A stretch of 64,000 nt of DNA from Mycobacterium sp. SMC-2 (GCF_025263485.1 NZ_CP079863.1:3782001-3846000), one strand, 5' to 3'; shown: positions 17,412-26,995, counted from the stretch's first letter. The notes: a model not told the origin generated them from the sequence alone. Program-made: numbers and translations.

Positions 17412-18512
17412 ATGACTGCCTCCACCGTTCTGGTCACCGGCGCGTTCGGACAAGTCGGTAAGCGTTGCACGCAGATCCTGCTCGAGCGGGGACGCACCGT
17501 CATCGCGATGGATCTGCGCAACGACAACACCGTCGCCGTCGAACGCGAGCTGGCCGCCGACCGGCACCCCGGGACGCTGATTCCGGCCTACACCGATCTG
17601 CTGGATGCCGAGGCGGTGCGCGAGCTCGTCGCGACCCATCGGCCGGAAGCGGTAGTTCATCTGGCCGCCATCGTGTCCCCGCTGTCGTATCGCAAGCCCG
17701 GTTTGGCCCGCAAGGTGAACGTGGGTGGTACCGAGAACCTCTTGGCGGCCTGCGCCGCGCTCCCCCGCCCGCCGTTGTTCCTGATGGCCTCCAGCGCGGC
17801 GGTATACGGCTCGCGCAACCCCTACCGTCACCCGGAGCGGATCACCCCGGACACCCCGGTGGACCCCATCGATCAATACGGCCAGGACAAGGTGCTTGCC
17901 GAGGCGGCGATCCGCTCCAGCGGCCTGCCGTACGCGCTCTTTCGGCTGGGCGGGGTCATCTCGCCGGATACGCACACGACCGTCAACAGCGACTCGCTGC
18001 TCCTGATGCGGTCGATGCCGGGCGACAACCGCATGCACGCGGTGGATGCGCGCGACGTTGCGCTCGCGTTCGCCAACGGCGTCGACCGGGAATCGACCAT
18101 CGCGGGCAAGGTGGTGCTCATCGGCGGCAACGAATCGTATGTGCTCACCCAGCGCGACCTCGAGGACGGACTGATGGAGGCCTTCGGTCTGGGCGGCCTC
18201 GGCCCGTCCGCGAGCCTGCCCGGCGATCCCGGCGACGACCGCGGCTGGAGTTTCACCGGCTGGTACGACACCACCGAAGCGCAGGCGCTGCTCGACTTCC
18301 AGGAGCACGACTGGTCCCAGACCCTGTCCTGGATCGCCGAGTCGCAGGGCCGCACGCGGACGGTGGTGCGGCTGCTGAGCCCGATATTGCGGCCGGTCCT
18401 GCGCACCGTCCTGATGGTGCAGCGCCACCTCGAGGGGCGCGGCCCATACGCCGACCCGTGGACCCTGATCGAAAAGAAATACGGCACCGCGGCGCTGGCC
18501 GGAGTCGACTAG
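17412..18512 (+). CDS. NAD-dependent epimerase/dehydratase (extended SDR)
   Basis: A 366-residue extended SDR. It has a Rossmann motif VTGAFGQVGKRC (8-19), a DLLDAEAV loop, a PEAVVHLAA segment, and the catalytic SSAAVYG...YGQDK pattern. The C-terminal domain is less conserved and probably binds substrate. The family covers nucleotide-sugar epimerases and 3-beta-hydroxysteroid dehydrogenase-like enzymes. Gene context favours a steroid or lipid substrate, but this is inference. The stop codon falls inside the first copy of a 55-bp tandem repeat. Confidence 0.85.
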   Translation: MTASTVLVTGAFGQVGKRCTQILLERGRTVIAMDLRNDNTVAVERELAADRHPGTLIPAYTDLLDAEAVRELVATHRPEAVVHLAAIVSPLSYRKPGLARKVNVGGTENLLAACAALPRPPLFLMASSAAVYGSRNPYRHPERITPDTPVDPIDQYGQDKVLAEAAIRSSGLPYALFRLGGVISPDTHTTVNSDSLLLMRSMPGDNRMHAVDARDVALAFANGVDRESTIAGKVVLIGGNESYVLTQRDLEDGLMEAFGLGGLGPSASLPGDPGDDRGWSFTGWYDTTEAQALLDFQEHDWSQTLSWIAESQGRTRTVVRLLSPILRPVLRTVLMVQRHLEGRGPYADPWTLIEKKYGTAALAGVD

Positions 18513-18616
18513 TGGCGATCGCAAGGGCGGCGTAGCCGGGCGTGGCGGGTCGCCACCATCGGACTAGTGGCGATCGCACGGGCGGCGTAGCCGGGCGTGG
18601 CGGGTCGCCACCATCG
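18507..18616. repeat. 55-bp tandem duplication, each copy with an internal dyad
   Basis: Two copies (18507-18561 and 18562-18616) differ at one base near position 18524/18579. Each holds the inverted repeat GTGGCGA/TCGCCAC (18512-18518 with 18550-18556, and the same shifted by 55). The repeat fills the gap between two convergent genes and could act as a bidirectional terminator. It resembles a dispersed mycobacterial intergenic element known to me only by general appearance. Confidence 0.9.
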
Positions 18617-18619
18617 GAT

Positions 18620-19603
18620 TCAGCTCCGGGACGCGAAGAAGACGGCGGCCCTGCGGATCGAGTCCTCGACGGGTTCGGGCGTCCAACCGAGTTCGCGTTC
18701 CGCCTTGCCGTGGTCGAGCGGGGACATCAGTTCGGCCATGCGCATTCCCACGTAGGCGAACGGCAGGTCGCGGCCCAGCAGGCCCGCCGCCGCGTCGTTG
18801 ACCCGCGCACCGGCGCGCAGCACGGACATCGGGATGCCGATGCGCGGCGGCCTCCGGCCGACGGCCGTCGCGGCGATCTCGTGCAGCTCCCGGACGCTCA
18901 TGTAGCGGTCGGAGACGATGTAACGCTCACCGTTACGCCCCCGCTCCGCCGCGAGAAGCATTGCCCTGGCGGCATCTTCGATGCCCACCACTTCGGACGA
19001 GTAGCCGAAATAGAACGGGAACCTTCCGGTGGCGACGAGCGCAAGCAAGGAGCCGTGCGGGGTCGGCGCCCAGTCGCCCGGGCCGTACGTGGTGGATATG
19101 CACATCGCCACCGCCGGCAATCCCTTGTCCCGCGCGTACGACAGCAGCAGGTCTTCGCCGGCCACCCGCGCCTGAATGTAGGGGCCACCCTGGTCCCAGT
19201 TGTGCGGATCGTCCTCGGTGACCGGCTTGGTGTCGCTGATCGCCAAAGTGCCTGTGGTGCTGGTGTAGACGAACCTCTCGAGGTCGGCGTCAAGGGCCGC
19301 ATCGAGAACGTGCCGCAGCCCTTCGACGTTGGTGCGAAACAACGGCGCCGGGTCCCGCAACCACATCCGGGCGTCAACGACGCAGTAGTACACGACGTCG
19401 CACCCGGTCATCGCCGCGCGCAGGGCCTGGTCGTCGAAGACATCCCCGTAACAACGCTCGACATCGAGGTCGTCGATCCCCTTGGTAGAGCTGGTGCGCC
19501 GCAACATGACTCGCACGTCGGCGCCCGCGGCCGCGAGCTGCCGGGTGACATGCGATCCCAGGAAGCCGCTCGCTCCGATCACCAGCTTCTTTCTGGCACC
19601 CAT
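18620..19603 (-). CDS. NAD-dependent epimerase/reductase (extended SDR) with Tyr-X3-Arg
   Basis: A 327-residue extended SDR with Rossmann motif VIGASGFLGSHV near residue 9 and a VVYYCVVDARMW segment. The active-site tyrosine lies in GGPYIQARVAGE, where the usual YxxxK lysine is replaced by arginine. The fold otherwise resembles dihydroflavonol reductase/3-beta-HSD-like proteins. ATG 19603 overlaps the aldo-keto reductase stop by one base, so the pair is coupled; an upstream in-frame ATG at 19618 is less likely. The changed lysine may mean altered or lost activity. Confidence 0.83.
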   Translation of the reverse strand: MGARKKLVIGASGFLGSHVTRQLAAAGADVRVMLRRTSSTKGIDDLDVERCYGDVFDDQALRAAMTGCDVVYYCVVDARMWLRDPAPLFRTNVEGLRHVLDAALDADLERFVYTSTTGTLAISDTKPVTEDDPHNWDQGGPYIQARVAGEDLLLSYARDKGLPAVAMCISTTYGPGDWAPTPHGSLLALVATGRFPFYFGYSSEVVGIEDAARAMLLAAERGRNGERYIVSDRYMSVRELHEIAATAVGRRPPRIGIPMSVLRAGARVNDAAAGLLGRDLPFAYVGMRMAELMSPLDHGKAERELGWTPEPVEDSIRRAAVFFASRS

Positions 19604-20574
19604 CAGCGGTCGATCCACTTCATCTGCGCGTCGGCATGGTGGCCGCCCATGGGCGGGGTGAGTCGGTCGAGCCGGGACAGTTGGTCGGGTGTCAGCTCGA
19701 CGGCGTCGGCACCGACGTTCTCCTCGAGTCTCGTCACACGCTTCGTTCCCGGAATCGGCACGACGTCGGGGCCTTTCGCCAACAGCCAGGCCAGGGCGAC
19801 CTGAGCGGGGGTGGCACCGACCTCGGCGCTGATGTTCCGCAGTTCATCCGCGCTCTTCAGGTTGTGCTCGAAGTTCTCGTCGAAGAACCGCGGGTTGGTC
19901 TTGCGGTAGTCGCCGTCGGGCAATCCCTCGGTGGAGCGGATGGCGCCGGTGAGGAAGCCGCGGCCCAACGGCGAGTAGGCCACGAACCCGATCCCCAGTT
20001 CGCGCAGCAGCGGCAATATCTCGTCTTCCTGGTCGCGCGTCCACAGCGAATACTCCGATTGCACGGCGGTGATGGGATGCGCCGCGTGTGCCCGCCGGAT
20101 GGTGTTCACGCCGACCTCCGAAAGGCCGATGTGCCGGATCTTCCCGGCGGCGACCAGTTCCGCCAATGCCCCGACCGTGTCTTCGATCGGGGTCTCGCGG
20201 TCGAGGCGGTGCTGGTAGTAGAGATCGATGCGATCCGTTCCGAGCCTTTGCAGCGAACCGTCCACGGCGATACGGATATTGGCGGGGCTGCTATCGAGAC
20301 CGTTGCGGCCCGTGTGGGAGATCAGGCCGAACTTGGTGGCCAACACCACCTGATCGCGCCGGCCCTGCAGGGCGCGGGCGACCAGTTCTTCGTTGACGTA
20401 TGGGCCATACACCTCGGCGGTGTCGATGAGCGTGACACCCAGGTCGATGGCGCGATGAACCGTGCGGATCGACTCGGCGTCGTCGCTGCCGGCGCCGGCG
20501 TAGGCCACCGACATGCCCATCGCACCCAGGCCCAGGCGGCCGACCTCCAGGTCGGCGAGGCGAGCTTGTTTCAT
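19603..20574 (-). CDS. Aldo-keto reductase
   Basis: A 323-residue (alpha/beta)8 NADPH-dependent oxidoreductase of the aldo/keto reductase superfamily. It has GLGAMGMS at the N terminus, the catalytic Asp/Tyr in [11 protein letters not shown], Lys in VLATKFG and His in [10 protein letters not shown]. The C-terminal [18 protein letters not shown] binds the cofactor phosphate. ATG 20574 starts the conserved domain; the open frame extends 20 residues further upstream without similarity. It is coupled to the following epimerase, suggesting two reductive steps on one substrate. Confidence 0.88.
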   Translation of the reverse strand: MKQARLADLEVGRLGLGAMGMSVAYAGAGSDDAESIRTVHRAIDLGVTLIDTAEVYGPYVNEELVARALQGRRDQVVLATKFGLISHTGRNGLDSSPANIRIAVDGSLQRLGTDRIDLYYQHRLDRETPIEDTVGALAELVAAGKIRHIGLSEVGVNTIRRAHAAHPITAVQSEYSLWTRDQEDEILPLLRELGIGFVAYSPLGRGFLTGAIRSTEGLPDGDYRKTNPRFFDENFEHNLKSADELRNISAEVGATPAQVALAWLLAKGPDVVPIPGTKRVTRLEENVGADAVELTPDQLSRLDRLTPPMGGHHADAQMKWIDR

Positions 20575-20657
20575 GGCGTCATTGTGCGCTCGGCGACTTC
20601 CCGCCATCTGGCGGGTACCGTTGCGCGAGTGCACCGCATCGATCTTGGCGCGATCCG

Positions 20658-21986
20658 ATGGACGACGTAGAAACCGCGCGACCGGCCCGCAATCTGGCGG
20701 TGGATTTCTACCGCGCGTCGGGCGTGGTGGCCATCGTGCTGGGCCACTGGTTGGCCGGTTCCGTGACCTACCACGACGGGCAATTCGGCCGCGAGAACCC
20801 GCTGCTCGACATGCCCTGGACGCAATGGCTCACCTGGATTTTCCAGGCGGTTCCGGTGTTCTTCTTCGTGGCCGGATACGCCGGCGCGGTGTCGTGGGCG
20901 CACCGCCGCGACGCCGACAGTTTCTCGCGTCAGGACTGGATTCGGCACCGACTGGCTCGGGTGCTGGGACCGACGACGGTCTATGTCGCGCTGGTGTCGG
21001 CGGTCGTGTTGGTCCTCCACGCCCGGCGGGTACCCGGCACGGTGCTGGAATACGCGGGCTGGGCGGTGGCCATGCACCTGTGGTTCCTCGCCGTGTACGT
21101 GCTAGTGGTGTCACTGACGCCGATTGCCGTTGCGGCGCATAGGCGTTGGGGCCTCAGGGTGCCGGTGGCGCTGGCCGCGGGGGTCGTGCTGATCGACATC
21201 GTGTCGCTCGCGGGCCATGTCCCCTATGTCGGCGCGCTGAACTACCTGCTGTGCTGGGGCCTGCTCTATCAGCTCGGGATCGCCTGGCACGGCGGGCTGT
21301 TGACCGGCCGCAGACCGGTGCTGCTCGCCACCGGTTCGGCCGTCACCCTGGCGTTGTTGATCCGCTTCGGACCGTATTCCGTCAGCATGATCGGCGTTCC
21401 GGGCGAAGCGATCGAGAATACGACGCCCCCCACCGTGGCGATGATGGCCTTCGCGTGCACCCAAGCCGGACTGGCGATGGCGCTCGCGGCGACACTCGAC
21501 CGGGCCCTGCGCCACCGCCCGGTGCAGCGCGTGTTGTCCACTGCCAATGACAACGTGATGGCTCTCTACCTGTGGCACATGATTCCGGTTGTCATCGTCG
21601 CCATCGTCGCTTATCCGGCCGGGCTGATACCGCAACCACCCGAGGGTTCGGGGGCGTGGTGGCTGGTCCGGCTGGAGTGGATCACGATCCTGGGCGTGGT
21701 GACGGCCGTCGAACTGCTGCTGCTGTGGTGGCAGCGGCGGTTCTTCGCTGTCCCGCTGCCCACATTCGGCCTGCCGCTCGGCGATCGCTGGGCCGAGGCG
21801 ATCATGTTGGCCGGCGCCGTCCTGGCCGCCGTTGGGCTGCACCTGTTGGCGCAGGGCGGCTTCGCGCCGTACGGGCGGTTCTCGTGGCCGACCGCGGCGG
21901 TGTTCGCCGCCGGGGTGGTGTTGGTGGCGGTGCGGCCCAAATCCCGGGACACGGTCGGTTCCGGCAACCGACTTACGACCCCTTGA
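20658..21986 (+). CDS. Acyltransferase-3 family integral membrane protein
   Basis: A 442-residue polytopic membrane protein with about ten helices. Near the N terminus it shows the acyltransferase-3 signature: [20 protein letters not shown], with the conserved histidine, and [18 protein letters not shown]. Such proteins acylate sugars, peptidoglycan or lipids on the outer membrane face using acyl-CoA. The acceptor is unknown. The gene starts 83 bases from the divergent aldo-keto reductase, and its stop codon lies inside a strong hairpin. Confidence 0.85.
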   Translation: MDDVETARPARNLAVDFYRASGVVAIVLGHWLAGSVTYHDGQFGRENPLLDMPWTQWLTWIFQAVPVFFFVAGYAGAVSWAHRRDADSFSRQDWIRHRLARVLGPTTVYVALVSAVVLVLHARRVPGTVLEYAGWAVAMHLWFLAVYVLVVSLTPIAVAAHRRWGLRVPVALAAGVVLIDIVSLAGHVPYVGALNYLLCWGLLYQLGIAWHGGLLTGRRPVLLATGSAVTLALLIRFGPYSVSMIGVPGEAIENTTPPTVAMMAFACTQAGLAMALAATLDRALRHRPVQRVLSTANDNVMALYLWHMIPVVIVAIVAYPAGLIPQPPEGSGAWWLVRLEWITILGVVTAVELLLLWWQRRFFAVPLPTFGLPLGDRWAEAIMLAGAVLAAVGLHLLAQGGFAPYGRFSWPTAAVFAAGVVLVAVRPKSRDTVGSGNRLTTP

Positions 21987-21997
21987 CAGGGGTCGTA
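21974..21997 (+). terminator. Hairpin terminator overlapping the acyltransferase stop
   Basis: A 9-bp perfect stem TACGACCCC/GGGGTCGTA with a 6-base loop. The TGA stop (21984-21986) is in the loop. There is no T-tract, as is common in mycobacteria. Confidence 0.65.
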
Positions 21998-22108
21998 GTG
22001 CCCTGGCCTGGGCGGCAGTCACGGAGAAACGTTTCCCGCAAGGGCTCGGATTACTTGCGCAGTTGAGCCTAGGCTAGACGGAAGCACCCTCGCTAAGGGA
22101 GTACACAG

Positions 22109-22414
22109 ATGTCACACGCTACGCTCCACACCACCCCCGCCCCTCAGCAGCGCGCGCAGGATGCGCAGCTTCTCAAGGAGTCCGGAGTACACAAGCTCGT
22201 CATCGCCGACCGCGACGGCAACTGCTTGGCGTTCCTATTGGCTTGGGACAGCTTCGACTATGACCCCGAGACGGACACTTATGTGTGCGTCGCGGACGGC
22301 GATGGCAGAGAGCTCATGACCGTGTACACCGCCGGCGAAGTCAAGCCGGCAGCCGATCCACACACCTACGTCGTCACGGCGCCGGAGAGGTTCGGCGGCC
22401 CCCGACCGCTGTAG
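22109..22414 (+). CDS. Small conserved protein of unknown function
   Basis: A 101-residue acidic soluble protein. An AAGGGAG precedes the ATG at a normal distance. The segment LVIADRDGNCLAFLLAWDSFDYDPETDTYVCVADGDGRELMTV looks like a compact beta-rich fold with many acidic residues, and the N terminus (about 20 residues) is low complexity. No domain is recognised. It stands alone between the terminator at 21997 and the TetR gene at 22649. Confidence 0.72.
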   Translation: MSHATLHTTPAPQQRAQDAQLLKESGVHKLVIADRDGNCLAFLLAWDSFDYDPETDTYVCVADGDGRELMTVYTAGEVKPAADPHTYVVTAPERFGGPRPL

Positions 22415-22611
22415 AGCCCGCCCGAGGGCCTGGCCGGCTCACGGCAGCTTCTGGCACGCCTGTGGCAGGTTGAAGCATGCGGAATTCCGCGTGCGACCGG
22501 ATCGCCCGCCGGCACTGAACAGCCGGCGGATCGAGGCGCTTGACGCCGGGCGATATTCCACGGCCCATGGCACAGCCTCATGAGACCTTGACATCGCGGA
22601 GCTTATGATAG

Positions 22612-22625
22612 ACCGTTCGTACGGT
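22612..22625. promoter_or_regulatory. Operator-like dyad before the mce-linked TetR gene
   Basis: ACCGT-tcgt-ACGGT lies 23 bases upstream of the TetR start. The same half-sites, without the spacer, form the perfect palindrome at 23624-23635 upstream of the mce operon. Confidence 0.55.
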
Positions 22626-22648
22626 TAGTTTAAGCCGAAGGGTGGACG

Positions 22649-23317
22649 ATGCCCCGACCTGGTAGGCGTGGCGAGATCTTCGACGCGTTTGTCCGCTATG
22701 TCGCCGAACGCGGCTACGACAGAACGAATATGGGCGACATCGCCGACGAGCTGGGGATGTCGAAGGGCACCATCGTTCATCACTTCGGGACCAAGGCGCA
22801 GATGTTGCGGGAGCTCGAAGAAACGCACCTCGCGCGCCAACTCGACGCGCTGCAGATGGCATGGGCCCGACTCGCCGCACCGCACGAACGCATCGCCGCA
22901 ATCATTTACACCTCCGCACTGCTGCAAGTGGTCGCCCGCGACGCCACCGTGGCAAGCCAGCGCGAGGTGGTTCAGTTGTCCGACGATCCCGCGATGCAGC
23001 AAGTGCGCAAGTTGCGGCATCAGTTGCAAAGCCTCGCGATTGACGAGATTCGCAGCGGGATGGACAGCGGCGTGTTCCGAAGCGTCGACGTCGAACTGGC
23101 GGCACTACTGCTGTGGGGATCGCTGCCGTGGATGTGGGTGTGGTTCGATCCCGGCGATTCCCGCACACCCGAACAAGTCGGCGCGGCTTTCGTCGACGTG
23201 TTCCTCGGCGGACTGCTGCTCGACCGCCTAGGGCTCAGCAAGTGGGCCAGCCCTTCCGCGGAGGTCGTCTCGGTGGTGCGCGAATGCCTTACCGCGGTCA
23301 CGAGCCCCACAGACTGA
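22649..23317 (+). CDS. TetR-family regulator upstream of the mce operon
   Basis: A 222-residue TetR-type repressor. The helix-turn-helix lies at residues about 22-52 (RTNMGDIADELGMSKGTIVHHFGTKAQML). The C-terminal domain is of the single-TetR type, unlike the double-length Mce3R known from M. tuberculosis. It is followed on the same strand by a 688-base gap and then yrbEA. Matching dyads before this gene and in the gap suggest autoregulation and control of the mce operon. The inducer is unknown. Confidence 0.87.
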   Translation: MPRPGRRGEIFDAFVRYVAERGYDRTNMGDIADELGMSKGTIVHHFGTKAQMLRELEETHLARQLDALQMAWARLAAPHERIAAIIYTSALLQVVARDATVASQREVVQLSDDPAMQQVRKLRHQLQSLAIDEIRSGMDSGVFRSVDVELAALLLWGSLPWMWVWFDPGDSRTPEQVGAAFVDVFLGGLLLDRLGLSKWASPSAEVVSVVRECLTAVTSPTD

Positions 23318-24005
23318 CCGCTTAGCCGCGGATGCCTTGCGCGGGGCGGCAATTGGCCCCGGCCACTGCCCGTCCGATGGGCCAGGTCTTGCTTAGCCGG
23401 CTTTCGTCGACCGCGACATAGCGAGGCCCAGACACTGTACGGCAGGTCGGTTTACGCCCCGAAAATGTCTCCTATGCGCTCACCCGCGCCACGGTTCGGG
23501 CGCGCGCCGGCCACTCTTGACTGCTCAAAATGCCTGGTAATGGCGGGATATGCGAAAAACGCCGCGAGAATCTTTCCCGATGGCTTCAGGGGCGAAGTCC
23601 GCTGCCGGTGTTGGTTATTGACTGACCGTACGGTCTAATGCCATAGTGGTGCGTGGCGCAAACTAGGGCGGCATGGAGCCGAAGGCTGGGGTCTCAGAGT
23701 GCCGAAGGGGAGGAACAGCTGGTCGACCGGTGTCGGGAATCAGGTGATGCGGCAGGCCACAAGTGGCACCGAGCGTGGTTGCACAAACACCGAAAGCAAA
23801 CAACTCACAAATCTTTATCTGTCTCTATTCGAGCGAAACACACTGTGATTAATAGCTTTTCACCGGACCTCTGCTCGACGAACCGGCCTGCGAATCGCGA
23901 TCACGGGCACCGGCGCGATCCCCAGCCCACAACCATCTGTCTCCCGCTTGAAGGACCGGCGGAGACAACCCGACTCCTTGCGCGGTCACGTCAGGGGCGG
24001 CGCGG
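23318..24005. other. Long leader region of the mce operon
   Basis: 688 bases without a convincing gene. A 118-codon open frame at 23653-24009 has no ribosome binding site or motif and overlaps yrbEA. The stretch around 23790-23870 is clearly AT-richer than the flanks. It contains the palindrome at 23624-23635 and probably the promoter of the operon. Confidence 0.6.
23624..23635. promoter_or_regulatory. Perfect palindrome upstream of the mce operon
   Basis: GACCGTACGGTC, a 12-bp perfect palindrome, about 370 bases before yrbEA. Its half-sites match the dyad before the TetR gene at 22612-22625. Confidence 0.6.
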
Positions 24006-24800
24006 ATGACCACCTCGCACGTAGTTGCCAGCAAAGTGGCCAGCAGGCTTCGGCCCGGCACCGAGGTGGCCGGCGGGTTCTTCCGCATGTGCGTGCTGAC
24101 CGGAAAAGCGCTCAGGCGGCCCTTCGAGTGGCGCGAGTTCATCTGGAACGGCTGGTTCCTCATGCGGGTGTCGCTGCTGCCCACCATCGCGGTGTCCATC
24201 CCGGAAACCGTGCTCCTCATCTTCACGCTCAACCTCCTGCTGGCCGAGATCGGCGCCAGCGACGTCTCCGGCGCCGGTGCCGCGATCGGCGCCGTCACCC
24301 AGCTCGGCCCGATCGTCACGGTGCTGGTGGTCGCCGGCGCGGGCGGCACCGCCATCTGCGCCGACCTCGGCGCGCGCACCATCCGCGAGGAAATCGATGC
24401 GCTGGAGGTGCTGGGCATCGACCCGATCCACCGGCTGGTGGTGCCGCGCGTGGTCGCCTCGACCCTGGTCGCGGTGCTGCTCAACGGGCTCGTGGTCGCC
24501 GTCGGCCTCGGGGGCGGCTACCTGTTCAGCGTGTACCTGCAGAACGTCTCGAGCGGCGCCTACCTCTCCACGTTGACGGCGCTCACCGGCCTTCCCGAGG
24601 TGGTGATCGCCTTTATCAAGGCCGCGACATTCGGCCTGATCGCCGGCTTGGTCGGCTGCTATCGCGGGCTGATCGTCCGCGGCGGGTCCAAAGGCCTGGG
24701 CACCGCCGTCAACGAGACGGTGGTGCTGTGTTTCATCGCGTTGTTCGCGGTCAACGCGGCCCTGACCACCATCGGCGTCCGATTCGGGACGGGGCACTGA
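24006..24800 (+). CDS. yrbEA: YrbEA/MlaE-type permease of the mce operon
   Basis: A 264-residue integral membrane protein of the MlaE permease family, the membrane part of an ABC-type lipid importer. The cytoplasmic coupling motif is TIREEIDALEVLGIDP (about residue 120), matching the family EExDAL signature. Five or so membrane helices are visible. The gene starts at ATG 24006 and ends one base before yrbEB. It works with YrbEB, six Mce proteins and, in other mycobacteria, an ATPase (MceG) encoded elsewhere; no ATPase of that kind is in this operon. Confidence 0.93.
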   Translation: MTTSHVVASKVASRLRPGTEVAGGFFRMCVLTGKALRRPFEWREFIWNGWFLMRVSLLPTIAVSIPETVLLIFTLNLLLAEIGASDVSGAGAAIGAVTQLGPIVTVLVVAGAGGTAICADLGARTIREEIDALEVLGIDPIHRLVVPRVVASTLVAVLLNGLVVAVGLGGGYLFSVYLQNVSSGAYLSTLTALTGLPEVVIAFIKAATFGLIAGLVGCYRGLIVRGGSKGLGTAVNETVVLCFIALFAVNAALTTIGVRFGTGH

Positions 24801-24801
24801 C

Positions 24802-25671
24802 ATGGCCACGGTCGCGGCACTACGCGTTCGCTTCCCCCGGACTTCCGCCGTCCTGATTCGATACGGGGACGTCCCGTCCCGGCCACTGCTCGAGATCGGG
24901 CAGATGGTCTGGTTCGCCGTGATCGCAGTCGGGCAGATCCCGTTCGCCGTCCACCGCTACCGCCGGGAGCTGCTGCGAATGGTTGCCCAGATGGGGATGG
25001 GCACCGGCGCGATGGCGGTGGTCGGTGGCACCGCCGCCATCGTCGGCTTCATCACCCTGTCCGCGGGCTCACTGGTGGCCATCCAGGGTTACGCGACCCT
25101 GGGCAACATCGGTGTCGAGGCATTCACCGGGTTCTTGGCCGCACTAATCAATGTGCGGTTTGTGGCGCCGGTGGCCGCCGGTCAGGCGCTGGCCGCCACG
25201 GTCGGCGCCGGCGCCACCGCCGAACTGGGCGCCATGCGCATCAGCGAGGAGATCGACGCGCTCGAGGTGATGAGTATCCGGTCGGTCGCCTACCTGGCAT
25301 CCACCCGGGTGGTGGCGGGTCTGATCGTCATCGTCCCGCTCTACGGGTTGGCGATGACCATGGCCTTCCTGTCCCAGCAGGTCACCACGGTTTTCTTGTA
25401 CGGGCAGTCCATCGGCACGTACAACCACTACTTCCACACATTCCTGCGCCTCAACGACGTGGGCTGGTCGTTCGCAGAGGTGATCCTGGTTGCGGTGGTC
25501 GTGATGACCACCCACTGCTACTACGGCTACAACGCCACCGGCGGGCCGGTGGGCGTCGGTGAAGCGGTCGGCCGGGCGATGCGGCTGTCATTGATCACGA
25601 TCGTTGTGGTCGTCGTGCTGACCGCGATGGCGGTCTACGGCAAGACCCCGAACTTCAACCTCACCGTGTAG
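24802..25671 (+). CDS. yrbEB: YrbEB/MlaE-type permease of the mce operon
   Basis: A 289-residue second MlaE-family permease. The coupling motif is RISEEIDALEVMSIRS (about residue 147). The N terminus has a segment ahead of the first helix (PLLEIGQMVWFAVIAVGQIPFAV). Spacing of one base after yrbEA and seven bases before mceA shows a tight operon. It probably pairs with YrbEA as a heterodimeric channel base for the Mce tunnel. Confidence 0.93.
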   Translation: MATVAALRVRFPRTSAVLIRYGDVPSRPLLEIGQMVWFAVIAVGQIPFAVHRYRRELLRMVAQMGMGTGAMAVVGGTAAIVGFITLSAGSLVAIQGYATLGNIGVEAFTGFLAALINVRFVAPVAAGQALAATVGAGATAELGAMRISEEIDALEVMSIRSVAYLASTRVVAGLIVIVPLYGLAMTMAFLSQQVTTVFLYGQSIGTYNHYFHTFLRLNDVGWSFAEVILVAVVVMTTHCYYGYNATGGPVGVGEAVGRAMRLSLITIVVVVVLTAMAVYGKTPNFNLTV

Positions 25672-25678
25672 CCCGCCA

Positions 25679-26995
25679 ATGACAACCCCGGCCCCGCAAC
25701 TCAAAGAGAACCCGCGACGCATCCCGCCGTACCGGACCGCGGCGTTGGTCTTCCTGATGGTCTTCGCGGCGGTGCTGGGGTTCGTGTGGTTGCAGTTTCG
25801 CGGCGATCTCACGCCGACGACCCAGTTGACGATGTTGGCTCCGCGCGCCGGTTTGGTCATGGACCCGGGGTCGAAGGTCACCTACAACGGCGTGGAAATC
25901 GGCCGGGTGGCCAACATTTCGGAGATCGAGCGTGACGGCACACCGGCGGCAAAGTTCGTCATGAACGTGAATCCGAAGTACATCGAGCTGATCCCGGCGA
26001 ACGTGGACGCCAACATCAAGGCCACCACGGTGTTCGGTAACAAGTATGTGTCGTTGACGTCGCCGAAAAAGCCTACGCCACAACGTATCACATCGCAGCA
26101 CGTGATTGACGCGAGGTCGGTGACGACGGAGTTCAATACGCTGTTCGAGACGCTCACCTCGATCACGGAGAAGTTGGATCCGGTCAAGGTCAACCTGACG
26201 CTGGCCGCGGCCGCGCAGGCGCTGACCGGGTTGGGCGACAAATTCGGACAGTCGATCGTCAACGCCAACGCCATCCTCGACGACATCAATCCGAGAATGC
26301 CGCAGATTCGGCACGATATTCAACAGATCGCGGCCGTGGGCGACATCTACACCCACGCCGCGCCCGATCTGCTCGACTCCCTCGACAACGCGGTGATCAC
26401 CGCGCGCACGCTGCACCGGCAGGAAGCCGACCTGGATGCCGCGTTGTTGGCCGCGGCCGGGCTGGGCAACACCGGCGAAGACATCTTCGCCCGCGGCGGG
26501 CCCTACCTGCAGCGGGGCGCCGCCGATCTGGTGCCCACGGCTCAGCTGTTCGACACCTACAGTCCCGAGATCTTCTGCACCATCCACAACTACTACGACG
26601 AAGAACCACATGCCTACGAGACGACGGGCGGCGGCAACGGCTACGCGCTGAGAACCATGACCGAACTGACGTCAGGGTTGGGAGGCATACTCACGCTTCC
26701 GGGGTTGGCCGGCACGGCGGCCAGCATGGGGCTCCTGGGACTGGCCGGGCTGGTCGGCGGGGCGCCGAATCCCTTTGTGTACCCGGACAATCTGCCGCGG
26801 GTGAACGCCCACGGCGGGCCGGGGGGTGCACCCGGTTGCTGGCAGGCCATCAGCCATGACCTGTGGCCGGCTCCGAGTCTGGTGGTCGACACCGGCGCCA
26901 GCCTCGCGCCCTACAACCATCTGGAAACCGGCTCACCGTACGCGATCGAGTACGTGTGGGGCCGTCAAGTCGGGGACAACACGATCAACCCATGA
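25679..26995 (+). CDS. mceA: MceA-family cell-entry/lipid-transport protein
   Basis: A 438-residue protein with one N-terminal membrane helix (about residues 19-38, ALVFLMVFAAVLGFVWL) and the MCE domain (about 45-125: LTMLAPRAGLVMDPGSKVTYNGVEIGRVANI). A helical segment follows, then a glycine-rich C-terminal region. MCE domains form hexameric rings that carry lipids across the cell envelope. The TGA overlaps the mceB ATG by four bases (ATGA). Confidence 0.93.
   Translation: MTTPAPQLKENPRRIPPYRTAALVFLMVFAAVLGFVWLQFRGDLTPTTQLTMLAPRAGLVMDPGSKVTYNGVEIGRVANISEIERDGTPAAKFVMNVNPKYIELIPANVDANIKATTVFGNKYVSLTSPKKPTPQRITSQHVIDARSVTTEFNTLFETLTSITEKLDPVKVNLTLAAAAQALTGLGDKFGQSIVNANAILDDINPRMPQIRHDIQQIAAVGDIYTHAAPDLLDSLDNAVITARTLHRQEADLDAALLAAAGLGNTGEDIFARGGPYLQRGAADLVPTAQLFDTYSPEIFCTIHNYYDEEPHAYETTGGGNGYALRTMTELTSGLGGILTLPGLAGTAASMGLLGLAGLVGGAPNPFVYPDNLPRVNAHGGPGGAPGCWQAISHDLWPAPSLVVDTGASLAPYNHLETGSPYAIEYVWGRQVGDNTINP

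Noticed and set aside
23653..24009. 118-codon frame in the mce leader
   Set aside because: Composition unlike a protein, no ribosome binding site, and it runs into yrbEA.
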